64,000 bases of DNA from Bacteroidales bacterium (GCA_014860575.1 JACZJK010000016.1:62001-126000); one strand, 5' to 3'. Positions 37,111 through 47,086 are shown, counted from the stretch's first letter. Numbers and translations are program-made. The notes: a model not told the origin generated them from the letters alone.

Positions 37111-40100
37111 ATGAAAAAATTTACACTTTTAAAATCTTTTGCAATTGCGGCAGGCGTAATGCTTGCGATGAACGGGTGGGGGCAGATTTTGACATTTGAA
37201 TTTTCTGCTCTTGCAGGAGGTGAAGCTACTGCAACTTCAAATTCTAATGATGCAAACCTTAATTCCTCAACAATCTCGCGTGGTGCAGGACTAACTGCAG
37301 CCGCTAATGGAGGAAGGTTCAATGCAACAAATTGGGCATTAACATCTATCGCTAACGCGGTTTCGGGTAATGACTATATGGAGTTCACTATGACACCTAA
37401 TTCTGGTTATCAATTTAGTGTATCTTCCATTTATGTTCAATGGCAGCGTTCAGCTACTGGAAATACTGCAATTTCACTTAGAAGCTCCGTTGATAGCTAC
37501 GCAACAGACTTAGATGCAGTAAAGAGTGTTGTAGATAACACTAATACGCAAAATTTTACATGGACATTTACTCAGGAGAATAGTTCTTCGCCTGTAACTT
37601 ATAGATTATACTCCTATGCTGAGGCGCTTACTGGTTCCGGTGGCCCAGGTGATGGGACAGGAAATGATATTGTGGTATATGGGACTACAAGTCCTATCGG
37701 CGGCACCCCTCTCATCACAGTCGCCCCCACTACCCTCAGCAATTTCACTTATGTTTTCGGCAGCGGGCCATCGGCGGAGCAAACTTTCACAGTAGAAGGA
37801 AGTGATTTAACTGCTAATATCACGATCACACCGCCAACAAATTATGAGATTTCTGAAACTTCATTAAGTGGCTTCACAAGCAATCCAATAACGCTTACTC
37901 ATAGTGATGGCGTGGTTGCAGAAACAACCATTTATGTTCGCCTGAAAGCCGGATTGGCTGTTGGCAATTACGACAATGAATTGATAACCCTTGCTTCAAC
38001 TGACGCAGATAATAAAACAGTTACCTGCAGCGGGTCGGTTACTGCCCCTCCATCTATTACCTTCTATTTCCGTGGCCCATCATGGATGGATAACAACCCG
38101 CATAACCCCCAAATCTGGGGGCCGTATAACGGATGGGCAACACCTCCTGCAATGACATTTGATGTTGTACCGGGCTGGTGGTCTGTAACTGTTGAAGTTG
38201 CGGATGCTACTGCAGCAATAGAATACCAGTCAAGGTTTGCTCAAGCTGGGTCAACCAAGTATCAAAAAGCATTTGAAGACTTTGGTGCAAATGCAACATT
38301 TACTACCACTACCGATGAAATCTGGATTGATGCCAGCGAAAACGATTCATTCACATGGAGTGGAAACGATTTCTATCTTGCTGTGGGTAAAATTACTGAA
38401 TCAGAGCCTGTTCCGCCAGCGCCGCAAATTGATTGGGCAAACCTGCAATGGCCCGTTTCCGGTGAGATAACTGCCGGTGGATCATTTAATGTATATGCAC
38501 AGGTTAACGAACCAGGAGTTACCGATGCTGCAGGACAAGGCGCAGGAATTACTGCATGGATAGGGTATAGTTCAAACAATACCGATCCCTCCACCTGGAC
38601 GAATTGGGTTTCGGCTGCATACAGTGGAGATGCTGGAAGCAATGATGAATATGTGGCTGATATTGCACCTGGACTTACACCCGGAACTTACTATTATGCC
38701 AGCCGGTTTCAGTTAGGAGCCGCTGATTATGTTTATGGTGGTTACAATGCCGGTGGTGGCGATTTCTGGGATGGAGCAACCAATGTATCAGGTGTTCTCA
38801 CTGTGAATGCCCCACCTCCGCCCAATGTTTGGATCAATGAGATTCACTATGATAATGCTGGAACTGATGTTGATGAGTTCATAGAGGTTGTTTTGGAAAA
38901 TCCAGGAGCTTATACACTCACCGATTTTGCAATTTATCTGGTGAATGGAAATGGAGGTGCTATCTATAATACAAAAACGCTTGATCAATTTGCTGTTGGT
39001 ACCAGTTATGGCAATTTCACTGTTTATACATTTACTTATCCGCTTGATGGGTTACAAAACGGTGCTCCTGATGGGATGGCAATTGCCTACCAGAGTGCTT
39101 TGGTTCCAGGCCAATTCTTGAGTTATGAAGGAACTTTTACAGGAACTGGTGGGGCAGTTAATGGCATTTTATCAGTTGATATCGGAGTGTCTGAAGGTAG
39201 TTCCACGCCGATTGGATATTCTCTGCAATTAGCAGGAGCCGGAACTCAGTATTCCGATTTCTTTTGGATGCAAGAGGCACAAAATACCAGTGGAACAATT
39301 AACAACCTTCAATCTTTCAGCGCCGCTACAACCTGGAACGGAAGTATTGATAATGACTGGGAAGATGCAGCAAACTGGAGTAACGGCCTTCCAGTAACTG
39401 GCTCAAACGTAACAATACCGGCTGTTACAAATCTTCCGGTACTTTCATCATCAGCAACAATAGGTGATTTGTCAATCGAAAATGGAGCTGGTTTAACAAT
39501 CCAGACTACAGGTTCACTTACGGTCTCCGGCACCCTCACCAATGCAGCCGGCGCTACTGGACTGGTAATAAAATCTGATGACATCAGCACAGGTTCACTC
39601 ATTCAAAGCACTGCCGGTGTAAATGCTACAATGGAGCGCTTTATGAACAATGCAGATTGGACTAACTGGAAAGACGGCTGGCATTTCCTGGGATCACCGG
39701 TTGCAAATCAGGCTATCAGCCCCGCATTCACTACCGTTACTGTTACGGCCTATGATTTTTACCTATGGAACGAACCCACCAACGAATGGGTGAATTTCAA
39801 AAACCAGAGCGGTGGCGGCGGTACAGCACCTTTCTTTGATATAGTAAATGGGTCAAATAACTTTGAATTAGGCCGTGGCTATATGGCTGCTTATGATGCC
39901 GGAGGAGTTAAATCCTTTACCGGCGCTTTAAACGTGGCCGATTTACCAATAACAGGATTAGGAATTTCGGCTGGGAATAATAACAGCTGGCATCTGCTCG
40001 GCAATCCTTTCAGCAGCGCTTTAACATGGGACGCCTCTGCAGCATGGGGTCTTACCAACATTGCCGGTGTGGCCAAAATCTGGAACGAGGCTAACCAAAG

Positions 40101-40893
40101 CTATACCGACCTTACCTCATCACCTTCAACAGTGATTCCCGCAACAAACGGATTCATGGTGCAGGTTTCTGAAGGTACAGGTAGTCTTACGATACCTGCC
40201 GCAAAACGGGTACATTCAATACAGGCTTTCTACAAATCAACAGTTTCGGGAATGATGCTTACAGCAAGAAGTCACACAGCCGGGAATGCCCAGGAAGCCC
40301 GGATCGTGATTAACCCCGATGCCACCAACGGATTTGACCAGATGTACGATAGTGAGTTCCTTGCAGGTCACGCACCGGCGTTCTATTCCTCTGCAGGTGA
40401 AATTAAACTGAGTACCAATTCACTCCCGGAATTATCAGTTGAAACCGAAATCCCCTTCAACTTTATTAAAAACGAAGGCAATCAGTTTAGCATCGAAGCA
40501 TCCGGCATCGAAAGCATTTCCGCTACACCTTACCTCGTTGACCTGAAAACAGGCACAAACCAGAACCTGGCCGAAAACCCGGTGTATAACTTCACGTCCC
40601 AGGATGGTGATGCCCCCGGGCGCTTCCTCTTGAAATTCTCAGCCGTCGGCATTCCAGAAGTTCCGGGCAGTGAAAGTTTGCATGCTTACGTTTACGACAA
40701 CATTCTGTATGTTATGAATTCGGGCGCCTCTAAAGTCCGCGTGGAGGTTTACAATATACACGGACAACTGCTCATGGGTGAGGAAACAGCCCAGGGCCTG
40801 CAAAGCCTGCCGGTAAGTGTGCCTCCGGGAACCTATCTTGTAAAGATGACTTCGGAAGGCGCTACTGCAATCCGCAAAATTTCGATTCAATAA
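37111..40893 (+). CDS. T9SS-secreted multidomain protein with lamin-tail domain
   Basis: 1260 residues. Signal peptide (1-25); an unassigned N-terminal beta domain (26-195); an immunoglobulin-like domain (200-310); a starch-binding-like stretch (about 315-430); one copy of the aromatic-rich domain (439-565); a lamin-tail-like domain (572-745, VWINEIHYDNAGTDVDEFIE); the WNGSIDNDWEDAANWS solenoid and cargo module; and a type A T9SS ending (VEVYNIHGQLLMGE...PPGTYLVKMTSEG). No catalytic motif found. A small anchored protein gene follows after 26 bases. Confidence 0.82.
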   Translation: MKKFTLLKSFAIAAGVMLAMNGWGQILTFEFSALAGGEATATSNSNDANLNSSTISRGAGLTAAANGGRFNATNWALTSIANAVSGNDYMEFTMTPNSGYQFSVSSIYVQWQRSATGNTAISLRSSVDSYATDLDAVKSVVDNTNTQNFTWTFTQENSSSPVTYRLYSYAEALTGSGGPGDGTGNDIVVYGTTSPIGGTPLITVAPTTLSNFTYVFGSGPSAEQTFTVEGSDLTANITITPPTNYEISETSLSGFTSNPITLTHSDGVVAETTIYVRLKAGLAVGNYDNELITLASTDADNKTVTCSGSVTAPPSITFYFRGPSWMDNNPHNPQIWGPYNGWATPPAMTFDVVPGWWSVTVEVADATAAIEYQSRFAQAGSTKYQKAFEDFGANATFTTTTDEIWIDASENDSFTWSGNDFYLAVGKITESEPVPPAPQIDWANLQWPVSGEITAGGSFNVYAQVNEPGVTDAAGQGAGITAWIGYSSNNTDPSTWTNWVSAAYSGDAGSNDEYVADIAPGLTPGTYYYASRFQLGAADYVYGGYNAGGGDFWDGATNVSGVLTVNAPPPPNVWINEIHYDNAGTDVDEFIEVVLENPGAYTLTDFAIYLVNGNGGAIYNTKTLDQFAVGTSYGNFTVYTFTYPLDGLQNGAPDGMAIAYQSALVPGQFLSYEGTFTGTGGAVNGILSVDIGVSEGSSTPIGYSLQLAGAGTQYSDFFWMQEAQNTSGTINNLQSFSAATTWNGSIDNDWEDAANWSNGLPVTGSNVTIPAVTNLPVLSSSATIGDLSIENGAGLTIQTTGSLTVSGTLTNAAGATGLVIKSDDISTGSLIQSTAGVNATMERFMNNADWTNWKDGWHFLGSPVANQAISPAFTTVTVTAYDFYLWNEPTNEWVNFKNQSGGGGTAPFFDIVNGSNNFELGRGYMAAYDAGGVKSFTGALNVADLPITGLGISAGNNNSWHLLGNPFSSALTWDASAAWGLTNIAGVAKIWNEANQSYTDLTSSPSTVIPATNGFMVQVSEGTGSLTIPAAKRVHSIQAFYKSTVSGMMLTARSHTAGNAQEARIVINPDATNGFDQMYDSEFLAGHAPAFYSSAGEIKLSTNSLPELSVETEIPFNFIKNEGNQFSIEASGIESISATPYLVDLKTGTNQNLAENPVYNFTSQDGDAPGRFLLKFSAVGIPEVPGSESLHAYVYDNILYVMNSGASKVRVEVYNIHGQLLMGEETAQGLQSLPVSVPPGTYLVKMTSEGATAIRKISIQ

Positions 40894-40919
40894 AGTTTAA
40901 AATCAAAATCTATACAGCA

Positions 40920-41147
40920 ATGAAAATATTAGTCAAAATCTTATTGATTCCGGCCTTCGCGTTGTTTATGCATGTTGCAGCGGTTGCACAAAGTTCACCT
41001 CCTCCTCCTCCCGGTCACGGCGATCCCGGTAATCAACCGCCCGGTGGCGGCGCACCTATTGGCGCAGGTATTGGTTTCATGCTTTTAATGGCCGGAGGTT
41101 ATGGCGCTAAAAAAGTTTACGACGCCCGCAAGAAGCTGACGGAATAA
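40920..41147 (+). CDS. Small proline-rich protein with C-terminal sorting-type anchor
   Basis: 75 residues: signal peptide (MKILVKILLIPAFALFMHVA), a Pro/Gly linker (SSPPPPPGHGDPGNQPPGGG), then API-GAGIG, a short hydrophobic segment (FMLLMAGGYGA) and a basic tail (KKVYDARKK). The order short motif, hydrophobic helix, basic cluster is that of C-terminal protein-sorting signals, and it resembles proteins I recall being annotated as PID-CTERM in Bacteroidota, with PIG in place of PID. The function is unknown. It is probably cotranscribed with the large T9SS gene upstream; a strong terminator follows. Confidence 0.7.
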   Translation: MKILVKILLIPAFALFMHVAAVAQSSPPPPPGHGDPGNQPPGGGAPIGAGIGFMLLMAGGYGAKKVYDARKKLTE

Positions 41148-41170
41148 ACCCGGATCACAGGAAAGTACAG

Positions 41171-41210
41171 GCGATAGTATTGCTTCAAGCAATGCTATCG
41201 CTTTGTTTTT
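41171..41210 (+). terminator. Rho-independent terminator
   Basis: Stem GCGATAGTATTGC / GCAATGCTATCGC (12 of 13 pairs plus one G-T), loop TTCAA, followed by TTTGTTTTT. It ends the unit made of the 37111 and 40920 genes. Confidence 0.88.
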
Positions 41211-41274
41211 AGAAACGCTAACTTTCAAGACAAGTCAGCAGATTACACGCCCATCATACTCAGAGAACCTGATG

Positions 41275-41282
41275 TAACTTTG
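41275..41282 (+). promoter_or_regulatory. -7 box for the papain-type protease gene
   Basis: TAACTTTG matches TAnnTTTG, 45 bases before the ATG at 41328. The -33 element is not visible. Confidence 0.4.
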
Positions 41283-41327
41283 TACTTATTGCGTCCAATC
41301 CGGCAATGATAAGTTTTTGGCAATATT

Positions 41328-43259
41328 ATGTTTTTGCGAACCTTGATACTTCTGCTCCTGGCAGGTTTTTACTGTCCGCTGCTCTTCCCGCAGCGCGGGC
41401 CTGTGAAAACTCCTGCTGATCCAAACTTTTATAGTTCCCCGAAAGATTTTCTTGAAATGAAAGCAAATGGTGTGGTTCTTCCACCAATCAGGCCGGCTGA
41501 GAACCGCTGGAAGAATTATCAGCACAGCGAAAGAAATGATTTTCCTGTGGTGTATGATATGCGCGATTCCGCCTGGGTTACGCCGGTAAAAACGCAATCG
41601 GCTGGCGCTTGCTGGGCTTATTCAGTAATGGGCGCGTTGGAATCAAGGCTGTTGATGCTTGGTTATGGAACCTATGATTTGTCGGACAACAACCTGAAAC
41701 AATGCCATAAATACGTTCCCGAGCGTAGCACCAACGGCAACCACTGGATGGCGACGGCTTATTTCGCCAGAAGAGACGGCCCTTACCTTGAAACCGAAGA
41801 TCCTTACCCTGGTGGCACTTCAGGCCCGGGAAACTGCCCCGGCAATCTTAATGCCTTGTTCTACGTTCATCAGGCCAGGTATCCGATCCCGCAAAATATT
41901 GATGCAATCAAACAGACGGTGCTGGAAATTGGCGCAGTCTGGAGCCTGATGTATTTTAAAGATACTTACCTGAACCCAACGGATCACACTTATTATTTTG
42001 ACGGAACCACTAACGTGAATCATGCCGGTTGTGTGGTCGGATGGAACGATACAATAGTAACAGCCGGCGGTACAGGCGCATGGATCGTAAGAAATACCTA
42101 TGGACCAGCCTGGGCTGACAATGGTTACTATTACGTTTCGTACAACGATTCACAATTTCTGAAATACAATGCTTACTGGCCAACGGTAATGGAGACCGAG
42201 GAGTACACAGCAATCTTCCAGCATGATGAAATTGGCGGTTATTGGGGTGCGGGCGGCTGGAATGAGGTTGCGTACGGGCTGGTGAAATTCGAAGGACCGG
42301 CATGGGATATGGAAATCACGAAAATAGGAAGTTTCGTAGTCTACGGCGGTTGCGGGATCGAAATTAAAATATACAGCCAGTTTGGTGATTCGCTCAGTGG
42401 TTTGCTCGGTTCGCAGGAAGAAGAGGTACTTGAACTCCCGGGGTATTATACATTTAATCTTGATTCAGCCATTCTCATTCCGGCAGGTCAGGATTTTTAT
42501 GTGCAGGTAAAATACAATTCAAATCATCCTGAGCTCCTTTACCCTGTTCCGATTGAAGATACCATTGCCGGCTACTCCATGCCGGAAATAGAAACCGGAA
42601 AATACTGGATCAATCCAGATCCGGTGGAATACCCGGATGGCTGGTTCCAGCTCGGGCATGGCACAGATTTCCATTACGACCTTTGCATCAAGGCCTACAT
42701 GAAAAGATTCACAGCTATCCATCTTGCAGATATTGTTATTCCTGAAGGTTCTGACACATGCTTTGAGGCATTGCAAACGCTTTGCCTTGCAGGGAACAAT
42801 TCCCTTTTCACGGTTGAAACGGGCGCAAGCGCTTATCTTATTGCAGGTTCCAAAATTTTAATGCATCCCGGCACTCATTTCCAAAACGGCTCATCAGTAA
42901 CGGCTTTTATTGAGCAGGGCGAAAATCTGTGCAACTCACTGCGTCCTTCTGAATCGGAAAGCTTTTTCGAAGATGGCTTACTGAGCACATCTGACCCACA
43001 ATCCAATCGCGCTAAGCTTTTCAGTATTTTTCCGAACCCCGGCAATGGCTTGTTCACGCTTGTTTTTGATGAGGAATGGGAGCAGCAAAGGATATCTTTA
43101 CAGATAGTCAATTTGATGGGCGACATTCTGTTGCAGAAAGAATTCCAGTTGCAGCAACTCCATCATGAATTCAATCTTACAGGTTTACCAAAGGGTATTT
43201 ATATCATAAGCGCGCGCTCAGGCAACCTGATTGAATTTGACAAGGTGGTGATCCAATAA
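41328..43259 (+). CDS. T9SS-secreted papain-type (C1A) cysteine protease
   Basis: 643 residues. Signal peptide (MFLRTLILLLLAGFYCPLLF). Papain fold with Cys C95 in QSAGACWAYS, His H232 in NVNHAGCVVGWND and Asn N256 in WIVRNTYGPAW, so the catalytic set is complete. A lectin-like beta domain follows (about 285-460; KIGSFVVYGGCGIEIKIY), then a Gly-rich solenoid spacer (about 465-530) and a type A T9SS ending (IFPNPGNGLFTL...GIYIISARSG). No long propeptide is visible. Probably a surface or released peptidase. It is followed by a serine protease gene after a repeat-filled spacer. Confidence 0.9.
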   Translation: MFLRTLILLLLAGFYCPLLFPQRGPVKTPADPNFYSSPKDFLEMKANGVVLPPIRPAENRWKNYQHSERNDFPVVYDMRDSAWVTPVKTQSAGACWAYSVMGALESRLLMLGYGTYDLSDNNLKQCHKYVPERSTNGNHWMATAYFARRDGPYLETEDPYPGGTSGPGNCPGNLNALFYVHQARYPIPQNIDAIKQTVLEIGAVWSLMYFKDTYLNPTDHTYYFDGTTNVNHAGCVVGWNDTIVTAGGTGAWIVRNTYGPAWADNGYYYVSYNDSQFLKYNAYWPTVMETEEYTAIFQHDEIGGYWGAGGWNEVAYGLVKFEGPAWDMEITKIGSFVVYGGCGIEIKIYSQFGDSLSGLLGSQEEEVLELPGYYTFNLDSAILIPAGQDFYVQVKYNSNHPELLYPVPIEDTIAGYSMPEIETGKYWINPDPVEYPDGWFQLGHGTDFHYDLCIKAYMKRFTAIHLADIVIPEGSDTCFEALQTLCLAGNNSLFTVETGASAYLIAGSKILMHPGTHFQNGSSVTAFIEQGENLCNSLRPSESESFFEDGLLSTSDPQSNRAKLFSIFPNPGNGLFTLVFDEEWEQQRISLQIVNLMGDILLQKEFQLQQLHHEFNLTGLPKGIYIISARSGNLIEFDKVVIQ

Positions 43260-43283
43260 CTTTTCAGCCTAAGCATCCCCAAA

Positions 43284-43557
43284 ATATAATAAACACATAG
43301 AAGGCACATTGCCATAAAGTTATGATTAGGTACTTAGCGTCCGAAGCTAACCAACATGTTGTTTCATTTTTGTGATACAGTGATGCTGTGACACTGTTTT
43401 TGTTGTTTGGTTTTAGCCAACTGCTTATTGCCTATTGCCAACTTTTTTCCGAAGGGCTTTTCTCCGGGACGAAGAAATCCAGATACTATGTGAAAAACTA
43501 TGTGTCTCATGTGTCTATGTGGAAAAAAATGACTCAGACTTTTCGGAGAGGGCTCAA
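43284..43557. repeat. Spacer with CACATAG words, TTGCCAAC words and one element arm
   Basis: 43260-43675 has no gene. AAACACATAGAAGGCACAT (about 43287-43306) and CTATGTGTCTCATGTGTC with its neighbours (about 43490-43522) face each other as reverse complements, as at 4211-4407. Between them are octamer words (GATACAGTGATGCTGTG) and ATTGCCTATTGCCAAC. At 43536-43557 lies a single 22-base right arm of the inverted element found complete at 2249 and 60227. No remnant gene can be read inside. Confidence 0.5.
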
Positions 43558-43675
43558 CTTTTCGGGATTCAGTTTGTTTAAGTTGAATTCTGCATTTTAA
43601 TTTCTTCGTTTTGCAGATATCCATCAGACTGCGAGGAGTTTTCTATTCATCCATTTCTGTAACCAAAACCTCGTT

Positions 43676-46600
43676 ATGAAAAAATTTACTTTCTCTGGCA
43701 TGTTATGCCTCCTGCTTTTGCTGGTTTCAATAAGCACAATTGCACAAAGCCAACAACAACGTGAAAAACTAAACGAATTATCCATTGAGCTGGAACGTGA
43801 CTTTGCGATCCGGAAAGCAGAAGCCATACGCCTGGCTGATTCATTGGGCTTACCAATCAGGTATGAAGTAGATGGCCGGACTGTCGAACTCATGTTTTTT
43901 GAAAATGGAATGCCGTTCTACAATACCACGTTCAATGCCGGGGGCGCTGCATTGATAAACTCTAGTAGGGTGTATCCGGGTGGCGGTGCCGGGCTGAGTC
44001 TTACGGGAAGCGGACAAACCCTTGGCATCTGGGACGGGGGCAGAACACGCATTGAGCACCAGGAGTTCGGAGGCAGGGCCACACAAGTAGATTTCTCTCC
44101 AACAAATAATTTTCATGCTACCCACGTGGCCGGAACCATGATTGCCTCAGGGGTTGTCCCTTCAGCCAAAGGAATGTCGTATGCCGCCAGTCTTAATGCA
44201 TATGATTGGGATTTTGATGCCTCGGAAATGGCCACTGCTGCGGCTTTAGGCTTAAAGGTATCACAACATTCCTATGGCTTCATCACTGGTTGGAGAGCAT
44301 ATGGTAGTGATTGGTATTGGTTTGGGGATGCAAATGTAAGCACAACCCAAGATTATAATTTCGGGTTTTATAGTTCGGAAGCCATGTTATGGGATCAGAT
44401 TGCCCACAACGCCCCCAACTACCTGATTGTAAAATCAGCCGGAAATGACCGTGGCGAAGGCCCTGCTCCCGGGAGTTTTCATTATTACTGGGATGGATTC
44501 GATTGGACAGGAAGTTCTGCCACAAGAGAACTTGATGGCGGATCGAACGGCTACGATTGCATTTCGGATCGCGGCAATGCGAAAAACATTCTCACAGTGG
44601 GTGCTGTTACAGGAAGCGGAGTCATGTCTTCATTCAGCGGTTGGGGTCCTACCGATGACGGCCGTGTGAAACCCGATATTGTTGCCAAAGGTGTTTCGGT
44701 TTATTCAACTTTCGAAACATCTAATTTTGATTATGGTAGCCTGAATGGGACATCCATGTCAGGGCCAATGGTCAGCGGCTCTGTTGGGTTGCTGCTGCAA
44801 CATCAGCAAAACCTCCATCCCGGAGATGTTTTGCTCTCTTCAACGATGAAAGCCCTGATCATCCACAGCGCCGAAAACCTCAGCGGAACACCCGGCCCTG
44901 ACTACCGTTTCGGCTGGGGTTTAATGAACACTGAGGAGGCCACCCTGATCATGAGTGAGAACAAAGTTGCAGACGAGATTCATATTTATGAACTAACCCT
45001 CAACAATGGAAATACAACTACGATACCTGTTAAGGCCATTGGCGGAGAGCCACTGCGTGCCACCCTGGTTTGGAATGATGTTCCAGGAAATCCACCAGCT
45101 GCCTCCCTAAACCCCACTACGGCAATGCTTGTCAACGACCTGGATTTGCGTATACAGGATGCCAACAGTATAAATACCTTTCCATACAGACTTAACCCTG
45201 CCAATCCATCGGCTGCCGCCACCACCGGCGATAATTTCCGCGATAACGTTGAAATGGTGCATATTGCTGCACCATTAGCCGGACAGCTTTACAGTGTAAA
45301 AATCACTCACAAAGGAAACCTTAGCGGCGGAAATCAACAGCTCTCGCTAATCATTACAGGCAATGAACCGGTTTCAGGTGTTTCGAACCCGCAAAGCCTT
45401 ACCGCAACAGCAATCAGCGGGAGCCAGATCAACCTTGCCTGGACAAAGAATATTGATAACAATAACGTGATGCTGGTGTGGACGGCCAACGGCACTTTTG
45501 GCGTACCTGTAAATGGTACGGCATATTCAGCAGGACAATCAATCCCAGGTGGCGGAAATGTGATATACCGTGGTTCAAATACCAGTTTTATGCATACAGG
45601 CCTCAACTCAAATACAACCTATTACTATAAGGCTTTTTCTTACAATGCTTCCAATACTTATTCCATTGGCCGGATTGCTAATGCAACAACTGATTGCGGT
45701 ACGGTAACCGTATTGCCATTTTCTGAAAACTTCAATTCATCTACTTCACTTCCTCCGTGCTGGTCAATCGGTGATCACATTGGCAACGGACAGGTATGGC
45801 AGTTTGGAACCCACGCAAGTGGCCTGACGGGAACCACAGGAAATTATGCGTTTTTAAACAGCGATGCGTATGGAGATGGAAATTCTCAGAACTCCGATCT
45901 GATCACCCCGAGGTTGGATCTCACAAACTATACTGGTATTACTCTTGGCTTTACCCATTATTTCTTAAATTGGACAGGTTCATCAGGTAATTTATTCTAT
46001 AGTATTAATGATGGCGCATCCTGGACACAATTACAAACCTGGGTGTACTTTACTCCCAATCCCGCCTTTTTCAGTCAGGTTATTCCCCAGGTGGCAGGCC
46101 AATCGCAAGTGCGGTTCAAGTGGAATTATACCGGAGCGTGGGGTTATTACTGGGATGTTGATAACGTGTCAGTTACCGGTACATCAACGGTTCCCGCCAA
46201 TCTAACGCTAACCAATATGACCGTACCTGCCGGCCAGCATTGTTATGATGCCACCCAAACCATTACCACCGGCGGAGGTGGCCAACAGTTTCTTGTAACG
46301 TCTGCCAGCACTGTTGATCTGGTGGCCGGACAAAATATCAGAATGTTACCCGGAACTCGCGCTCAAAGTGGCGCCAATCTGTATGCCAGGATTTCTCCGG
46401 GAGGACCATATTGCCTTTTGCTTTCAAGCGATCTTGTTTCAGAAGATCTGTCTGACCCGAAATTGCCTGAGACATTAGTGGTTTCGGAAAATGATTCATT
46501 TTTCAGGATTTTCCCAAATCCAGCCACTCAGGGATTTAACCTTGAACTGAATGCATTTGATGAGCAGGAACAAGTGAGGGTTGAAATTTACAGCATCATC

Positions 46601-46741
46601 GGAAACCGGATGCTAAGTAAGGAAATGCCTGCCGGAACTGTTCATTACTTTGAACTTGATGGGTTCAACCCAGGAGTTTATCTGATCCGTGTAATGCAAG
46701 GCAAGCAAACTGGTGTTGAACGATTGATCAAACAGTTCTGA
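43676..46741 (+). CDS. T9SS-secreted subtilisin-type (S8) serine protease
   Basis: 1021 residues. Signal peptide (MKKFTFSGMLCLLLLLVSIS), a short propeptide region (25-100), then the subtilase domain with D120 in LGIWDGG, H147 in HATHVAG and S360 in NGTSMSGP. A beta domain, a fibronectin type III domain (about 570-670), a MAM-like jelly roll (about 680-840), a Gly-rich spacer (about 845-905) and a type A T9SS domain (IFPNPATQGF...GVYLIRVMQG) follow. Secreted endopeptidase; the substrate is unknown. Its last codons (KQF-stop) are included in the first unit of a 120-bp tandem repeat. Confidence 0.92.
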   Translation: MKKFTFSGMLCLLLLLVSISTIAQSQQQREKLNELSIELERDFAIRKAEAIRLADSLGLPIRYEVDGRTVELMFFENGMPFYNTTFNAGGAALINSSRVYPGGGAGLSLTGSGQTLGIWDGGRTRIEHQEFGGRATQVDFSPTNNFHATHVAGTMIASGVVPSAKGMSYAASLNAYDWDFDASEMATAAALGLKVSQHSYGFITGWRAYGSDWYWFGDANVSTTQDYNFGFYSSEAMLWDQIAHNAPNYLIVKSAGNDRGEGPAPGSFHYYWDGFDWTGSSATRELDGGSNGYDCISDRGNAKNILTVGAVTGSGVMSSFSGWGPTDDGRVKPDIVAKGVSVYSTFETSNFDYGSLNGTSMSGPMVSGSVGLLLQHQQNLHPGDVLLSSTMKALIIHSAENLSGTPGPDYRFGWGLMNTEEATLIMSENKVADEIHIYELTLNNGNTTTIPVKAIGGEPLRATLVWNDVPGNPPAASLNPTTAMLVNDLDLRIQDANSINTFPYRLNPANPSAAATTGDNFRDNVEMVHIAAPLAGQLYSVKITHKGNLSGGNQQLSLIITGNEPVSGVSNPQSLTATAISGSQINLAWTKNIDNNNVMLVWTANGTFGVPVNGTAYSAGQSIPGGGNVIYRGSNTSFMHTGLNSNTTYYYKAFSYNASNTYSIGRIANATTDCGTVTVLPFSENFNSSTSLPPCWSIGDHIGNGQVWQFGTHASGLTGTTGNYAFLNSDAYGDGNSQNSDLITPRLDLTNYTGITLGFTHYFLNWTGSSGNLFYSINDGASWTQLQTWVYFTPNPAFFSQVIPQVAGQSQVRFKWNYTGAWGYYWDVDNVSVTGTSTVPANLTLTNMTVPAGQHCYDATQTITTGGGGQQFLVTSASTVDLVAGQNIRMLPGTRAQSGANLYARISPGGPYCLLLSSDLVSEDLSDPKLPETLVVSENDSFFRIFPNPATQGFNLELNAFDEQEQVRVEIYSIIGNRMLSKEMPAGTVHYFELDGFNPGVYLIRVMQGKQTGVERLIKQF

Positions 46742-47086
46742 TCCCCAGGGCGGATCAAAATTCAAAGTTCAAAATCCAAAATTCAAAGGAAAGCGGACTT
46801 GAGCAATCAGGGATGCCATCCCCTCGTGTCTCGGGGCTTGCATACCTTCAAACAGTTCTGATCCCCAGGGCCGATCCAAGCCCAAAAACAAAATTTAAAA
46901 TTCAAAGGAAAGCGAACTTGAGCAATCAGGGCTGCAAGCCCTTCATGCCTCGGGGCTTGCAGCCCTTCAAAACAGTTCTGATCCCCAGGGCCGATCCAAG
47001 CCCAAAAACAAAATTCAAAGGAAAGCGAACCTGAGCAATCAGGGATGCAAGCCCCTCGTACCTTGGGGCTTGCATCCCTTCAAACA
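46731..47086 (+). repeat. Three tandem 120-bp units, each with a hairpin
   Basis: AACAGTTCTGATCCCCAGGG starts at 46731, 46851 and 46971, exactly 120 bases apart. Each unit has an AAATTCAAAGG-type A/T-rich part, GAAAGCG, TGAGCAATCAGGG, and a stem-loop. Unit 2 pairs GGGCTGCAAGCCC with GGGCTTGCAGCCC; unit 3 pairs GGGATGCAAGCCCC with GGGGCTTGCATCCC, so one pair has switched from C-G to A-T with both sides changed. Unit 1 pairs less well. The first unit begins inside the last codons of the protease gene. No ORF is supported. Confidence 0.85.

Noticed and set aside
46813-47034. A 73-residue ORF across the tandem repeat
   Set aside because: It is an accident of repeat sequence in an open frame, with no ribosome site and repeated internal text.
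46731-47086. Regularly spaced repeats as a CRISPR array
   Set aside because: Only three units, each 120 bases, with the whole unit repeated and no unique spacers; no cas genes.
46731-47086. Integron attC sites
   Set aside because: No GTTRRRY core sites and no cassette genes or integrase; units are tandem copies of one sequence.
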